Assembly (NCBI GenBank): GCA_944472135.2
Contig: OX235263.1
Location: 2,401,517-2,465,516 of the forward strand
Length of the DNA stretch: 64,000 nt
Direction of reading: 5' to 3'
From: Trichobilharzia regenti
Lineage: Eukaryota > Platyhelminthes > Trematoda > Strigeidida > Schistosomatidae
Under the pieces are notes generated by a model. It was not told where the DNA came from, ran no database searches, and saw only the letters and a list, made by a program, of their open reading frames with translations. The number at the start of each line of letters is the position of its first letter. Within the stretch, counting starts at the first letter, position 1. Both the position numbers and the translations under genes were made by a program. Below, piece by piece: positions 21,290 through 33,119 of this stretch.

Positions 21290-24200
21290 TTATTATTTAT
21301 TAATTATTCGCTTGGTTTCTGCGTAGAAAGTAGGGTTTCAACAAAAAATCTCTACTTCCTTCAGCTGGGTCTACAATAACCCATCATCTCTCGTCTCATC
21401 CTCGAACGATCTCCTCCACGTCACACTTGCATCAAAGAACCACTCATCGCTTCCCATTTGGACTCTATTCGATGGTCTGACGCGCGATATCATTCAATGG
21501 TCACCTCAAAGCATGCTCGATCCATCTCTATAATCTCCAACATGTTTGTTCAACAATTGGTTCTTGGTTTGTTTGTTCTCAGCTAGAGTTTCTCAATTGG
21601 AATTCTTTCTGGCCGGCCATTTGATCTTCAGTCTGGAGCCAGCGAAGGCAGCTATTGATCAAAGTCTGAAGTAGCTTGTTGTAAATCTCCATCTTGACAC
21701 GCTTGTCATGTTCATGACTTTGCATTTGTGTTGAAAATAGGAATCTTATTCTTTATGATGAATGAGTGGAGAAGATTTATAGATTGATTTCTCGTTGGTT
21801 GATGAAGAGGTAACTTGCCTTTCCGATTCTGACTTCCACATCTTCAGCCCTTCTCAATGCGTGTAGTTGAAATGATGCTTCCTGTCCAGAAAAGTGAAGG
21901 AAGTAACCTCTGTTAAATCTCTCCCTTTTATGTTAATCGGTACTGATTGTTGTTGCTGCTGTTCGTTGATTATCTTCATCATCTCCGTCTTCTGTATGTT
22001 CACCTGCAGTCCTGTCTTCGCTTCGTGCTTCTTCAGCCAGTTTGTTGGTTTCCATCTGCTAGTCTTTCAGCTTTTGTGACATTAGACATTTATCATCTGT
22101 GAAATCCAGATCATCCAGAGTCTTGTTATCGGCCAATGAAGCGTATTCTGGTCTTGTCACTCATATGCACAGTCTGACGCATAATCCAGTCCACCACAAT
22201 TGAGAATATCATTGGTGGTAATAGGCAGCCTTGTCTTACTTCTGCATTCACTCCAAGCGCCTCTCTGAGTTTCCTGTTGTGGATCACTTGACACTTGGCA
22301 CAGTCAGCTGTTGAATGAGGTTAATAAAGACTTGGGCACTGCACGCCACCGTAGTGTTGAAGCAGTCTCCAAATTACTTCAAAGTGAACACAGTCTGTCG
22401 AAGACTTTTTCGAAGTCGATGAACCTGAGATGGAGTGAGGTTTGACTGCCATTCTATGCTTTGTTCCATGATGACGATACATAGAGTTGCAATTTGACCA
22501 GAACACGATTTGCCTTTCCTGAATCCAGCCAGCTTGTTCCGTTGGGTGATGGAGTTCTGCATCCAGTGCATCTTTTATTCCCTCTAATATGATGCGACAT
22601 AGTATTTTTATTGGCGTAAAAAAGAGCATTATTTCACGTCAGATCTTTCCGAATGGGGCGTAGGTCACCTTTCTGTGGTAGCTTGACAAGGTAGCCAGCC
22701 CTTCTTCCAATCGGCAGGCACCTTTCCTTCTTTCCAAACCTTCGGCAATAATGGCTTGAGCTCATTTACCACAATATCTAGGTCCGTTTTTGGTGTTTCG
22801 GAGGAAATTCCGTCTGGCATTCAGAGATTCTGCTTTCGTTGGAGGATCGGTGTCCACTGACAGGCAGTTCTGTGCCAGCTGTCAGTGGTGGTGGTATTTC
22901 TGGGCGATTTGCAGGTAATGGTCGACTCAAGAGTGCTATGAAGTGGTCAGCGCACTGCTCTGTCCTTTTCTCCCCCTTGGTGATCAGCCCCTCTGGAACA
23001 TCTTTAATTATTCTCATCATCTGGGTTGATCTGTTTCCGGATACGGAGCAGCCTTCTTATCTTATGTAGTGTTCTGAGGTCTCTTCTACCTGCAGCCTAC
23101 CTGCTTGACTGTTCTGACTCAGTTTCCGGCCAGTGTGTTGAAGAATCGTCTTTTATATTTCCTAGCACCCTTCTTCATTCCCTATTCAATTCATTGCAGT
23201 GTGCGTTGAACGCAGCTTCCCCTTCTGTTGTCCATCTTTCCACTGAGTCGTCTTCTTTTTCACCACCCTCCTCTCCTCTATTAGCTTCGAGGTAGTTATC
23301 CGTTGATAGCGATTCCTTGTTTTGTCTCCCCTTTATCCTATAACGGTTGTACTCGTTTCCTTGAACACCACAGTCAGAGAGTTAATTGCAATGTTCTTCC
23401 ACGCAGGTTTCCTCAGTGATGCCACGTAGTGTCTGCGACTTTGCAGTGATCTGATCTGTAGCGAAGGCATCTCTTGTAGTTTTGTCCTTCAGTTTCTGAA
23501 TGTTGAACTTGAATTACAATTGCCTGTCTCCATTTGTTTTGATGGACTTCAGCTTAACCTTGAAGGTTCCTTGAACTAGATGATGCTCTGGGCCCACCTC
23601 TGCTCCCCTTCTCGACTTTGTGTCCACCCGGCTGGCTGCATCTCCACTTCCTTTGGCAACATTGATATGAAATCTGTCTGGTTTGTGGTATGTCCGTCAA
23701 GCAAAATCCATGTTGCCTTGTGTGTATTATTGTGCCTTTGCACGCTCCCTTCGACCACCAAATCTTTGAAAGCGCAGAAGTTTGCGAAGAGTTCTTCATT
23801 CTCATTCATTCCTCCGAGCGACAGCCTCTCGACCGATCATGAGTTCCCTTTCTGTATTATCAGGTCCAAGTTCGATTGGCATTCATATCGCTCATAAGGA
23901 TTTTGTTTTCTCCACTTGGGATATCGTCCGTTACTGTCTGTAGCTGTCTGCAAAAATCCTCCTTCTTCTCTTGTACTGCGTTGTTTCTAGGATTGTACGT
24001 AGCGTAGGACAATTTCGACCTTCCTCCCCTCCTTTTGAGTAGAATCTTACTGTCATTGCCCTACAGGAGGAGGTTGGTTTACATTTCATTACAGTTTTGG
24101 CTGATATTGGTGACATCGTGATAGGCACTCACTACCTCAGTGTGCTCGTGGTTGTCGTCTGGTTGACCAGACCGGAGTAGATTATTGACTCACCAATTGA

Positions 24201-24430
24201 CAATTTTGACACTTCACTCCATCTGCTTTCGGAGATTCCCAGCACTTCTGTGCCATATATTTTCATTTCTTTGTCTACCTGGGCAGCCTTCCCAGTCTCA
24301 CACATTGTACGGACATTGCACTTCCCTTTTCTCATTCTTGCCTTCATCGAAAGATATAGAGACATTGACTGGCTGGCTTACCGTAGGCTTTCACCAGCCC
24401 GCATATTTCACCTCTGCGATTAGAGCAAAG
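21290..24430 (-). pseudogene. RTE-clade LINE, nearly full length, decayed
   Basis: On the minus strand the complete RTE order is visible. Endonuclease: CNVRTMCETGKAAQV (24310), LGISESRW (24230), a damaged catalytic region (23890-23920), MNENEELFANFCAF and HKATWILLDG (23810-23690). Linker with GLITKGEKRTEQCADHFIAL (22970). RT: KDALDAELHHPTEQAG (22590), EVIWRLLQHYGGV (22370), LDDLDFTDDKCLMS (22100), where the family FADD box is FTDD. C-terminal domain to about 21600 and 3' end at 21290. Many frameshifts and stops make it inactive. It is the longest LINE in the window, and no SINE interrupts it. Confidence 0.85.
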
Positions 24431-24439
24431 AATAAGATA

Positions 24440-25190
24440 GTTCTTTGATTTTTTTTGTATTTTTTTAATAGATTTCTTGTGCGTCAAAGTTTCTCTAGCA
24501 GTTTGATTGGCACTGTAGAGTAGGGTCTCTAGTATCACACCCAACATTCCCTCTTTACTCAAACAAAAAGCTGGCTTGAAAACTAGAGAGCTAGTTAACT
24601 AGGCGAGGTTATATTCTATTTTTTTTTAACTATGTTTCAAACAATCTGATCACTCAAACACATACAGGTCTAGTGATAACTCCTTTTTATATAAAACTGA
24701 AATGATGACAGAATTAAGTAGCTGCTTTAACGCCTTACTGTTCGTTTTCCCTTAGTAGTATATTAAATCTATACGTCATCAACAAGGATTGAATAAACTG
24801 TGGGCATCTATATTAAATGTGCTGTACATCAGTACAAAGGACATTCAGTTCCATAATGTGTGACTTCGGATTTAACGATGCCAGCGTCGGCTGTACAAAA
24901 ACGCCGAATTAACCTAACTAAGCGTTCTATCAAGCACTAATTACACTGCACTCCGCAGAGAGTGTTAAAAACTTAACACTGACACATCTCAGTAGAATTA
25001 ATTATTCAAACGACGTTAGAGAGCAGAAGTCGTTTCTATATAGATAGTTCACTTTTAAAAGATAACACGAAAAGTTGTGTGATTATGTGAATTACAGAAA
25101 GACTTATTTAAAAGACATCTTAGCAAGTGAACATCTGCTATAATCGATAATACATAATACCATTACCAGTCAGTGACATACACCAAAGGG
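24440..25190. other. No recognisable gene
   Basis: AT-rich DNA. No element or open frame recognised. Confidence 0.4.
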
Positions 25191-25194
25191 ATGT

Positions 25195-25340
25195 TTAAAA
25201 CAAGCAACAAAGATTAATAAGGCAGGATGATTTAATGGATTCATCAAATTCCGGTAGAGCTCGTCACCTGAATACTCTACATACACGGATACATGTATAT
25301 ACTTTTGAAATTACATTGGGAGATATAAGACTGATAAGTA
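25195..25340 (+). repeat. Inverted repeat, left arm (partner 25820-25965)
   Basis: The arm includes GGTAGAGCTCGTCACCTGAA, ATACACGGATACATGTATAT and GGGAGATATAAGACTGAT, all found in reverse complement at 25820-25965 with only a few differences. Spacer about 480 bp with no recognised content. No transposase was seen. Confidence 0.85.
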
Positions 25341-25819
25341 AACAAAATACATTGAATTAGTCATGCAGAAAGACATGCGAATGTTTTCCAGGTCGTGTTC
25401 AAAAAGATAAGGGGAGAGAAGGCATGAGAGATCAAAATTAAGATAAATTGCATTACGCTTCTATTATCTACATCACTTAGATAAACAATTAGACATCAGA
25501 GAATATAACAAGAACTACAAACAGACCAATGTCAAAAGTAATAGTTATAATAACAATAATAATAGTGTTGAAGTGAGTTAAGATAATCCTACTGATAAAG
25601 GATAGTTTTAAATGAATCAAGAATGACATGAGGTAGAATAATAAGTAGAACGTATTACCATCGTAGATACAAAGTCACGACCATCTCCTTTTGTACACAG
25701 AGACCTGGTTCATAAACTCGAAATGTACAAGCCTCTGTAATTGCAAGCATCTTCTTGTTTCTTTGTCTGCTGACAATAGTGAGTGACCTGACCGCGTCGA
25801 CATCATGTCCGTAGTCCTA

Positions 25820-25965
25820 CTGACTAATCAGTCTTATATCTCCCAATGTAATTTCAAAAGTATATACATGTATCCGTGTATGTAGAGTATTCAGGTGACG
25901 AGTTCTACTGAAATTTGATGAATTCATTAAATCCTCCTTTATTAACCTTTATTGCTTGTTTTAAA
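25820..25965 (-). repeat. Inverted repeat, right arm
   Basis: Reverse complement of 25195-25340. The inner 90 bp appear identical and the outer part has scattered differences and a short length difference. Confidence 0.85.
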
Positions 25966-26415
25966 TTCGTATCCGGAAATAAATGTTTTCAAAGGAATGT
26001 TTTCCTAGTCGCTTCCTCAGTGCGAATTATGTTAAAAACATCACTTTCCCGCATCCTGTATCAAGCAAATTCACATGTTTTAACACAATTAATCCCTCCA
26101 ATAATTCTGTGAGATATTCTTCCACAAGCGCATAATATTCTGTGTATGTCCAGACCAAGTTCACATTTAAGAAATTGAAAAATTTCGGCAATGGGTACAT
26201 GATTCGCATTTACATAGGAGATTTCGTGTTTCTCAATGGAAACCTCACGTCTCTCAAAGGAATGCAGCTAATCGCTGCGTCAGATTAATATTAAAGCAGA
26301 ATAAACAACATCTCAGATGATACAAGGGAACGCCATAATATTCCTCCAATATGAAGTAAGTTCTGCATTGTCAGTTAGGTGAATTAGCAGCGTTATTAAC
26401 AAACCAGGCACAGAT
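25966..26415. other. No recognisable gene
   Basis: No domain or repeat recognised. Weak open frames on both strands only. Confidence 0.35.
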
Positions 26416-26419
26416 TGTT

Positions 26420-26995
26420 TGATTTTATAAATGTATGAGATATGAAATACAGAATTTGTTCTCATAATGAAATAGCTTATGATATTTGTGTGAATAAAGG
26501 AGACGTTCTGTATCAGACAAGATAACTTTAGTTAACTGCTTGCAAGTGTTGAATCGCCTTTTCACAGTAGTGCCATTTAGTTGAGTCAAAGGCAAATCAC
26601 TAACCCTACTTACAGCCTTCAGTGTTCCAGGTAACATGATACAGTCTTTTTGAGAAGTCCAGGGAAGAATAAGTTGGACGAACAAAAAAGAAGAACGGTC
26701 AGAATAAACGAATCAATAAATTGTAAGAGAAGACGTTGAGTTAGACTACCAGGAAGTCTCAGTGTAACGCCTCCTTAGAAATCAATAGGATATCAGACGA
26801 CCAACCGATATTCGAAGGGAAACTGATGACCTGATGACAGTTATTTGATATGCTCCCTATCCTATTGACGTGAGGAATCATGTAACTGAACCACTCCACA
26901 CAGACTTTGTTCACATTTGAAATCGAAATCAGTAGTATGACGTTTAGATGGATTTAGTTTAAGACCATTTGAGTGAGACCACTTTTTAATTTCAG
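26420..26995 (-). pseudogene. CR1-like LINE, C-terminal RT part (downstream half of a split copy)
   Basis: The minus strand reads SRFLSEIKKWSHSNGLKLNP (about 26990), then LLKK-equivalents and TLKAVSRVSDLPLTQLN, RRFNTCKQLTKVILSDTERL. This continues the reverse transcriptase that begins at 29385-28730. The two halves are separated by the plus-strand CR1 at 27005-28720. Confidence 0.75.
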
Positions 26996-27004
26996 ATAAG
27001 AATC

Positions 27005-28720
27005 TACTCGACTCTGACTTCTCTAAATGGATTCAGTACACGGTATATAATGGTGTAGTTTCCTCTCCTTTGCTTACTGAAGCTGGTGTTCCTCAGGGTG
27101 CTGTTCTCTCGCCGTTTCTCTTTTCCTTCTTCTTACATGACTTACCTCTCTCAGACGAAATCAACTTCGTCAAATATGCAGATGACCTGACTGTTTCGCT
27201 TCCCGTTAAGTCTCAGTCAGACTGCTTCAAATTAAATAGCTTCCTGTCGGACATCAGTCAGTGGTCTAAACTAAATGGCCTCACGCTGAATCCCTCAAAA
27301 TGCCAGACTGTCGACTTCTCCTTTAGGCACAAACGAGATCTACAAACACTAGTAAGCACTCATGATGTCTGTAGAATTGAGGGGACTATAATTGAAACAA
27401 AGTCTAATGCAAAATACCTCGGATTAGTTATATCTTCCGACCTTACTTGGTCATCTCATATCCAAATGATTTCCAAGAAAGTGTTTCGTCTAACCTACTA
27501 CATTAAGAAACTCAGACTAACTGGAGTCACTCAACCTCTGCTTTCACAATTTGTCAACTCTCGTATCCTACCTATTCTACTTTACTGTTCCCCGTTAGTC
27601 TTTCCTGGGTTACTGAAAAAGGATTATACCATCCTGAGAAGGATGTTGAAGGTAGTTAGTAGGACTAGCGGTGTAAAACTCAGTCAGCTCGTCACTACAT
27701 TAGTGGATAAGCATCTGAATACATGCGAGAAATGGTCTAAAACCATACTCTCTGACCCCCAACACCCCCTCTATTCCCAACTCTCTCCCTGCATCTCATC
27801 AGGTAGAACCAGAAATCAGTACAAATTAATATATGCTCGTACAACCAAGTATAGGAACTCAACGATACCATATTTGGCCCGTGTTCTAAGTGACAGAGAC
27901 AATGTTAAGCGTGAAACCTATGACTTGCTTTGTTGTTAATAACATAATTTTGGCCCTTGTCATTTCCCCCTTATACTCTCTTATTTGTACTCTATAGTGA
28001 ACAACCTTCTTAAACATACTTAGCTACTTAAAATTATTATCGTAGGCTTACTTTTTTTGTACTTTATTCTATTCCTTCTTTTGTATATCTACTGGGTCCG
28101 ACTATATTATCACTATGATTATTAAAAAATTGTCCTGTCATTAACCATCATGTAATATTAGTTTTGTGGTTGTTCTTTGTTCGGCACTATTTAACTGACA
28201 ATCTTGTTTGTTATTGCCACTATCACCATCTTAAAAATTTTATATTATGCAGGTTTACTCACACTACCACTACAAACACTGCATTAGTGCTGACAATAAA
28301 AAAAAAAAATCCCTGAAATGTTTATTTTATGATTGTTTAGTGTAGTTCAATCAAATTAACTGATCATCTTAGCTATAAACATTCTTAAAGAACATCTCAT
28401 AACTTCTTGTATGATTATAGCTGTTACTGTTCACCACGCATAAACATATCATAGCTTCCACTACCCAATACTGAAATATTTTTTCATCATTGGTGTTTAT
28501 CTTCCTTTCTACTTGGTATTTTCATTTGCATTTTTTCTTTTGTTTTTTTGTTATTTCTGTGTTTCTTTTTTGGTTTTTTTGTTTTATTTTGTAATACTCC
28601 TTTTAAATGTACGATGAAATTAGATGGAATATTGTAGATATGTGCTGAAAATTCCACAGTATACCACAAGTACTATTTCTGGAATAAAAGCGAAATTGTT
28701 ATGTTATGTTATGTCATTAT
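27005..28720 (+). mobile_element. CR1-like LINE inserted into another CR1
   Basis: The open frame 27070-27939 (289 codons; really open from about 27010) encodes the second half of a non-LTR reverse transcriptase: GVPQGAVLSPFLFSFFLHDL (motif B), FVKYADDLTVSL (catalytic YADD), LNGLTLNPSKCQ, KYLGLVISSDLTWSSH, FRLTYYIKKLRLTGV, then the C-terminal LLKKDYTILRRMLKVVSR and TIPYLARVLSDRD. It is the longest clean LINE frame in the window. The first half of the RT and the endonuclease are missing (5' truncation). About 780 bp of 3' UTR ends with GGAATAAAAG and a (TTATG)n tail. Flanks ATAAGAATC (26996-27004) and ATAAGAACC (28721-28729) are a likely 9-bp duplication with one change. Confidence 0.88.
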
Positions 28721-28729
28721 ATAAGAACC

Positions 28730-29500
28730 ATAGAGTTCAGAAATTACTGGCACAGGAATGGCTAGATCCTCGGCATATCTTATGAACTTATCTTTGGAAG
28801 AATACGGACGGTCATGCAAATACAAAGGGAGAGCACAGTGCCTAGAGGAACACTACTTTTCGTTAGCGAACAGGTGGGGCACTTTCTGTTGAAGACAATA
28901 GGACGGCCATGTTATGACCTAAAATTTAGTACTTGCTGAAATCAACTTGCTTCCTAAGAATGCCCTAGGAATAGAGTTGAATGCTGCAGTGTAGTCTGTA
29001 AATGAGGCTCGAGGAAAATTTGCGCCCTTTTCAAGGCTCGAAACAATATTGTGACGGAGTACAATGACAGCATCTAATTTACTTCTACCACATTTGTAAG
29101 CAAACTGCTCTGGTTCATCAAATGATTTCAAAGAAGGTTTAAGAACATGCGAGAGAAGTCTCCACCATACCTTTTGGAAATGAAGACGTGCTGGCAATTA
29201 GCGTAAACTTTAGACATGATCCAGAAGATGATTTTGTACAGACACCACCTTCATCTCCTCCCAGGCGACAGGTGCATCTTTGTGAAATGATTCATTAGAG
29301 ATTTATGTAAGAGGATGATACAAAATGTCAGCACACTTTTGAAGCACATTGCTTGGTACACTATCGGTACCAGAGCTGTGTTATGAGTCTAAGGATTTTA
29401 AACATGATAATATATTTTTTCCTTGAAATCACGAAAATGATCACTTGCGTGACTGGAAACATCAGGTTTAGCCATATTGGCTTGTTGCATTATAAAAGAT
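28730..29500 (-). pseudogene. CR1-like LINE, N-terminal RT part (upstream half of the split copy)
   Basis: The minus strand gives SGTDSVPSNVLQKCA (about 29370), KVWWRLLSHVLKPSLKSF, EQFAYKCGRSKLDAVIVL, ASFTDYTAAFNSIPRA (RT motif A; 29200-28930) and FIRYAEDLAIPVPV (motif C, YADD changed to YAED; about 28770). The 92-codon frame 28919-29197 is the best preserved part. It continues at 26995-26420 after the nested insertion. Confidence 0.75.
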
Positions 29501-29503
29501 CAA

Positions 29504-29733
29504 TTTTTTTCCTTCACGTTCCCCAGTGGAATATAAGGCTTCAAGCTAGTGGCTTGAAGTTTCTGCAGCAGCGTTCAGTTTTACAGGATGTGAATGCTAG
29601 CCTCATTCCCAACCTTTCCTCTTTACCAGCATTATTTCTGGCTTGGCGAGGTAAAGGAGTTTGTTGGCCAGGAATCGAACCCCGGATCATGTGCATGATC
29701 GTCAAGCGTCCTAACCACTGTGCCACTGACACA
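29504..29733 (-). mobile_element. SINE-A1
   Basis: Minus-strand SINE-A1. The head has B box GGTTCGATTCC and A box GTGGCACAGTGGTTAGG; the body contains AAATAATGCTGGTAAAG and ends CCACTGGGGAACGTGAAGG. A full-length copy without a clear target-site duplication. Confidence 0.8.
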
Positions 29734-29739
29734 CAGGAG

Positions 29740-30450
29740 GTGATATTAGACACAGTAATGTCTGACACTTAAACAAATAATGGGTCAAGTCGCTATGAAT
29801 CAACATTCATCTTACTGCTTGAAAATTGTCATGTGAGTAGGATCGTTCTTGGATTTTCTTTACTCAGTGAACACAGGGCGAAACTCCTTCAGTAAAATAC
29901 GAATAATGTAGTGATAAGAATCCAGCAACAGAGCTCTCATTCACATCTCGTCTATGTCACGATCGTATGTGAAAACCAGGTACAGCGTTTTGTCCAGACG
30001 GGTTTTGAAGTTGACAAGGTTCTCATGACAAATTGATCGTGAGAGAGAAAGTTCCCACAGACTATGGAGAAGTAATTTCTAGAAACAGGAACAGCAAATT
30101 CAGTAAACTCTGCTGAGATGACAGGTATATCAGAGGAACCGCAGTCTGGAGTCACATAAACATTTGTTATGTACATATAAGCATATTTAAGTAGGTGGTT
30201 TGGGCGACACCTAAAAGTGATACGGTGTATATTACCACTGGAACACTTAAAACGTACATGACTAGATTTAGACCTCTCCGCCATCAGTTTTCTCTGCACT
30301 GTATCTATCCTGACGGAAAACCTTATATCCGTTTAGTGAAATTGAGTCACCATCATACTGTTGGTGAAGCCAACTCTCTTGTATTCTTAGAAAACCAGCA
30401 CTGTGATATACATTTGAGGATTTTAGAGATCAGAGATAGTTCAGTTTACT
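29740..30450. other. No recognisable gene
   Basis: Open frames of 91 (plus) and 115 (minus) codons overlap here but match nothing I know. They may be the eroded upstream part of the PLE1 that follows. Confidence 0.35.
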
Positions 30451-30454
30451 TGGT

Positions 30455-31400
30455 AGAGATCTACAGTTAGTAAAAGAGTAAGCGCAGCCCTGTCTAGGAC
30501 GTATCCTGCGGCGTTAATAATCTCTCTATCCCGAACAACCTCTTCACTGTTGCAGTCAAAGATTGACAAGTACCCCTCACATGTTACCTCCAACTGTATA
30601 TACCAATTCACATGTATCTGCGGGAGCAGTTACATTGAAAGAACAGAGAGGAGGGCCTACGTCAGATTCTGCGAACATGTACCAAAGAGCCTCGGGTTAA
30701 AGGGACCAAAATTGTTTAAGCTCTTCAATCGCCAAACACCTGACCGACACAGGACACCGAGTAGATATGCTGGAATCATTCAAAGTAATTAACAGACAAA
30801 GTACCTCACGTCTTCTCAGGTTTACTGAAGCTATAGGAATAAGACGATTGAAGCCTGACTTATGTGTCCAAAAAGAATCTGCTGTTGTACTTCACTTACC
30901 GTGGTGACTCAGCTCTTAGTAACTCTTTGTTTTCTTATTTTGTTAGCTTATCTTTTCACTCCACTCCCTTACTTTATTTTTCGTTTCACTCTCTTATGAG
31001 ATAATTTTCCTTGATCTTCTGCTCACTGTATTACATCATCAACTTTTCATCTGACCTCATGTGCACTGAAATTTTAAAATTTTGATTTTCTCCTATCTAA
31101 CTACGTAACTGTTGCTAAATTGCTTTTGTTACCACCCCAACAACACAACTGTTAATATTTTTTTCAAGTAACTTCTGTCTACCAAGATATATATATGTAT
31201 GTCGTAGCACTTTAGACAACCTGTAAATCTCAACGCCTTATTTTACTATGACGCTCTGACCGCGTGCTTACTAATGGACATAGGTTTGTTAAAAATTGTG
31301 CACAGTTTATTTTAATTTTTTTTTAAATTCAGTTTGTACGCAGCTGATGAGAACCAACGAAATAAAATGGATCCAGATTATTCTGCGCCAATGTTTCTTC
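30455..31400 (+). pseudogene. PLE1b element: GIY-YIG domain, tail and hammerhead-like end
   Basis: From about 30470: SAALSRTYPAALIISLSR, then the nuclease NCIYQFTCICGSSYIERTER (YIG changed to YIE), RFCEHVPKSLGLKGPK. After a one-base shift it continues as IAKHLTDTGHRVDMLESFKV and RLKPDLCVQKESAVVL, with a stop near 30905. A 430-bp tail ends with a hammerhead-like motif at 31339-31387. Relative to other PLE1 copies it is a distinct subfamily. Confidence 0.75.
31339..31387 (+). ncRNA. Hammerhead-ribozyme-like motif at a PLE1b 3' end
   Basis: CTGATGA (31344-31350) and GAAA (31359-31362) are the invariant hammerhead core. CGCAG (31339-31343) can pair with CTGCG (31383-31387) as stem I. ATAA (31362-31365) can pair with TTAT (31378-31381) as stem III, leaving U at 31382 as the cleavage-site residue. 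Stem II (GAACCAAC, 31351-31358) forms only one good pair, so activity is doubtful. Hammerheads are known in Penelope-like elements. Confidence 0.5.
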
Positions 31401-33110
31401 TTTCTTTGTTCAAATTTATAAAAGAGAATCACTGTATGAAATTCTGCAGTTAGTGTTAAACCAATTCAGTGGCAGTCATATGATTAATTAATGTGCGTTT
31501 TAATGAACACTGTCAACCAGAGTCATGTTTTGTTCTACAATACTTGAGAGTGACTCAATGTGATAGCTGGGGAAGATTTTGTAAATAATACGATTTGAAG
31601 ATATATGGGCTTGATTAGGACAAAAATAAAGGAGCAAAATGGAAGCAATATGTGACCTAATGGGAGAGGGTAATTTTGGCAGCCCAAAGTTCAAGCAAGC
31701 AACCGATATAATCATGATTAAACTGAGCTCAGTAGAAGAGATTGTGTTAAGTAAAAGTTATCTCTTTTTTTTTCAAAAATATTTCATTTGTCCTAAGAAA
31801 CAGAAATTATGCTCAATGCCCACTAATAATTATTATTTTACCTTTCATAACGTTTTTTTTAAACTATTTTTCTGATACTATTTTAAGAAAGGTGTAATTT
31901 TTGTCCACTCCCAGCTGTTTATGAAATCTGCCTAAATGACGGTCGAAACTGTCCATTATTTTAGAGCGAAAATGTTTTTTTTAAACTGCGCTCTAATAAT
32001 TATAGGTAGCGAATTCTTCGAAGAAAAATTTCTTTCCATTGAATATGCTAAATATCAGCATTATTTAAAAACTGAGTTTATTTCAAAAATATGATATATT
32101 TCTGCAACACATTTTGAACATTCTGGTCACAAACATCTATCTATCTGTTGGCGTAATTTCTGTGAGAATGAGAGAAATTCAAGTGAAATACTGACAATGT
32201 TCATTTGGCTTTTGAAAAATGGATGACGTCGTTATGGAAACTCCGTAAGCACAATTATTAGATGACATTGAAATACTGACTGGTGATTTGATTGGTGATT
32301 GCTTGCCGTTCTGTAGAAGACATGTAGATGATGATGCAATTGAAAGTGCGATAAATACGAAGATGCAAAATGTCTAGTGCACAGAATTATAAAATCATAT
32401 CAGCCTTACATGTGAGGAAGAAGGCTGGAATCATTTCCCAGTTTTAGTCATATTTTTTAGTTAAATTTAAGGTTTCTCAGTGAAATGGTCAATCAGTAGA
32501 GTGCCTACTTGGATAAGCCAGTATTCATTGTTTAACAATTTTTACTGATTTCAATGCAAGAACGGCTTGATAAAGCATTTATTTAAGAATTTAGAGGCTG
32601 ATGGTATTGACGTTCACGAGTTGTACGGTGTATACTAACGCAAGATCTCATACCGACAACTTCTATAATATTCGTTTCTCGGGGACCAAAGGCAAAGCAA
32701 AAGACAGTATTTGATCGTCCAAACTACGAGATATATTTCGGCACAAAATCATGGATTGAAGCGGAAGCTAAACTGGCTAGTGATCGCGCAGGAACTTGAC
32801 ACGACGGAGTACCAAATGGCGAGGATGCTTGGCCTAGAAACAAGTCAACTTAGACAGTGAGGGTCAGCATCCAATGTTCACTGATGATTGCTATAGCCAA
32901 AAATTCTAGGGAATTATTTACCGCTACAAGAAGATCCGGCGCACCTGTACAGCTGATAATGATGTCGTAGAAACCACAGTCACCTTTCGGATGATCCACT
33001 GTTCGAAATCGGATATTCTTTGAACTGAAGTAGACCACGGTTAAAATTAAAAGCCACAGTTTATTTAGTCCTCATTGAAGTATTTCTGTCTATATAACCC
33101 TTGAGCAGTA
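31400..33110. other. No recognisable gene
   Basis: A 78-codon frame at 31639-31875 begins MEAICDLMGEGNFGSPKF but ends in low-complexity sequence. No family was recognised and no conserved splice pattern was found. The rest is AT-rich. Confidence 0.35.
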
Positions 33111-33119
33111 GGGTCTTCC

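Noticed and set aside
31639..31875. Possible host exon starting MEAICDLMGEGNFGSPKF
   Set aside because: No recognised domain, no convincing donor site and a low-complexity C-terminus.
32955..32985. TGTACAGCTGATAATGATGTCG followed by GAAAC, a possible hammerhead core
   Set aside because: The core has extra bases (CTGATAATGA) and no closing stems or neighbouring PLE coding sequence were found.
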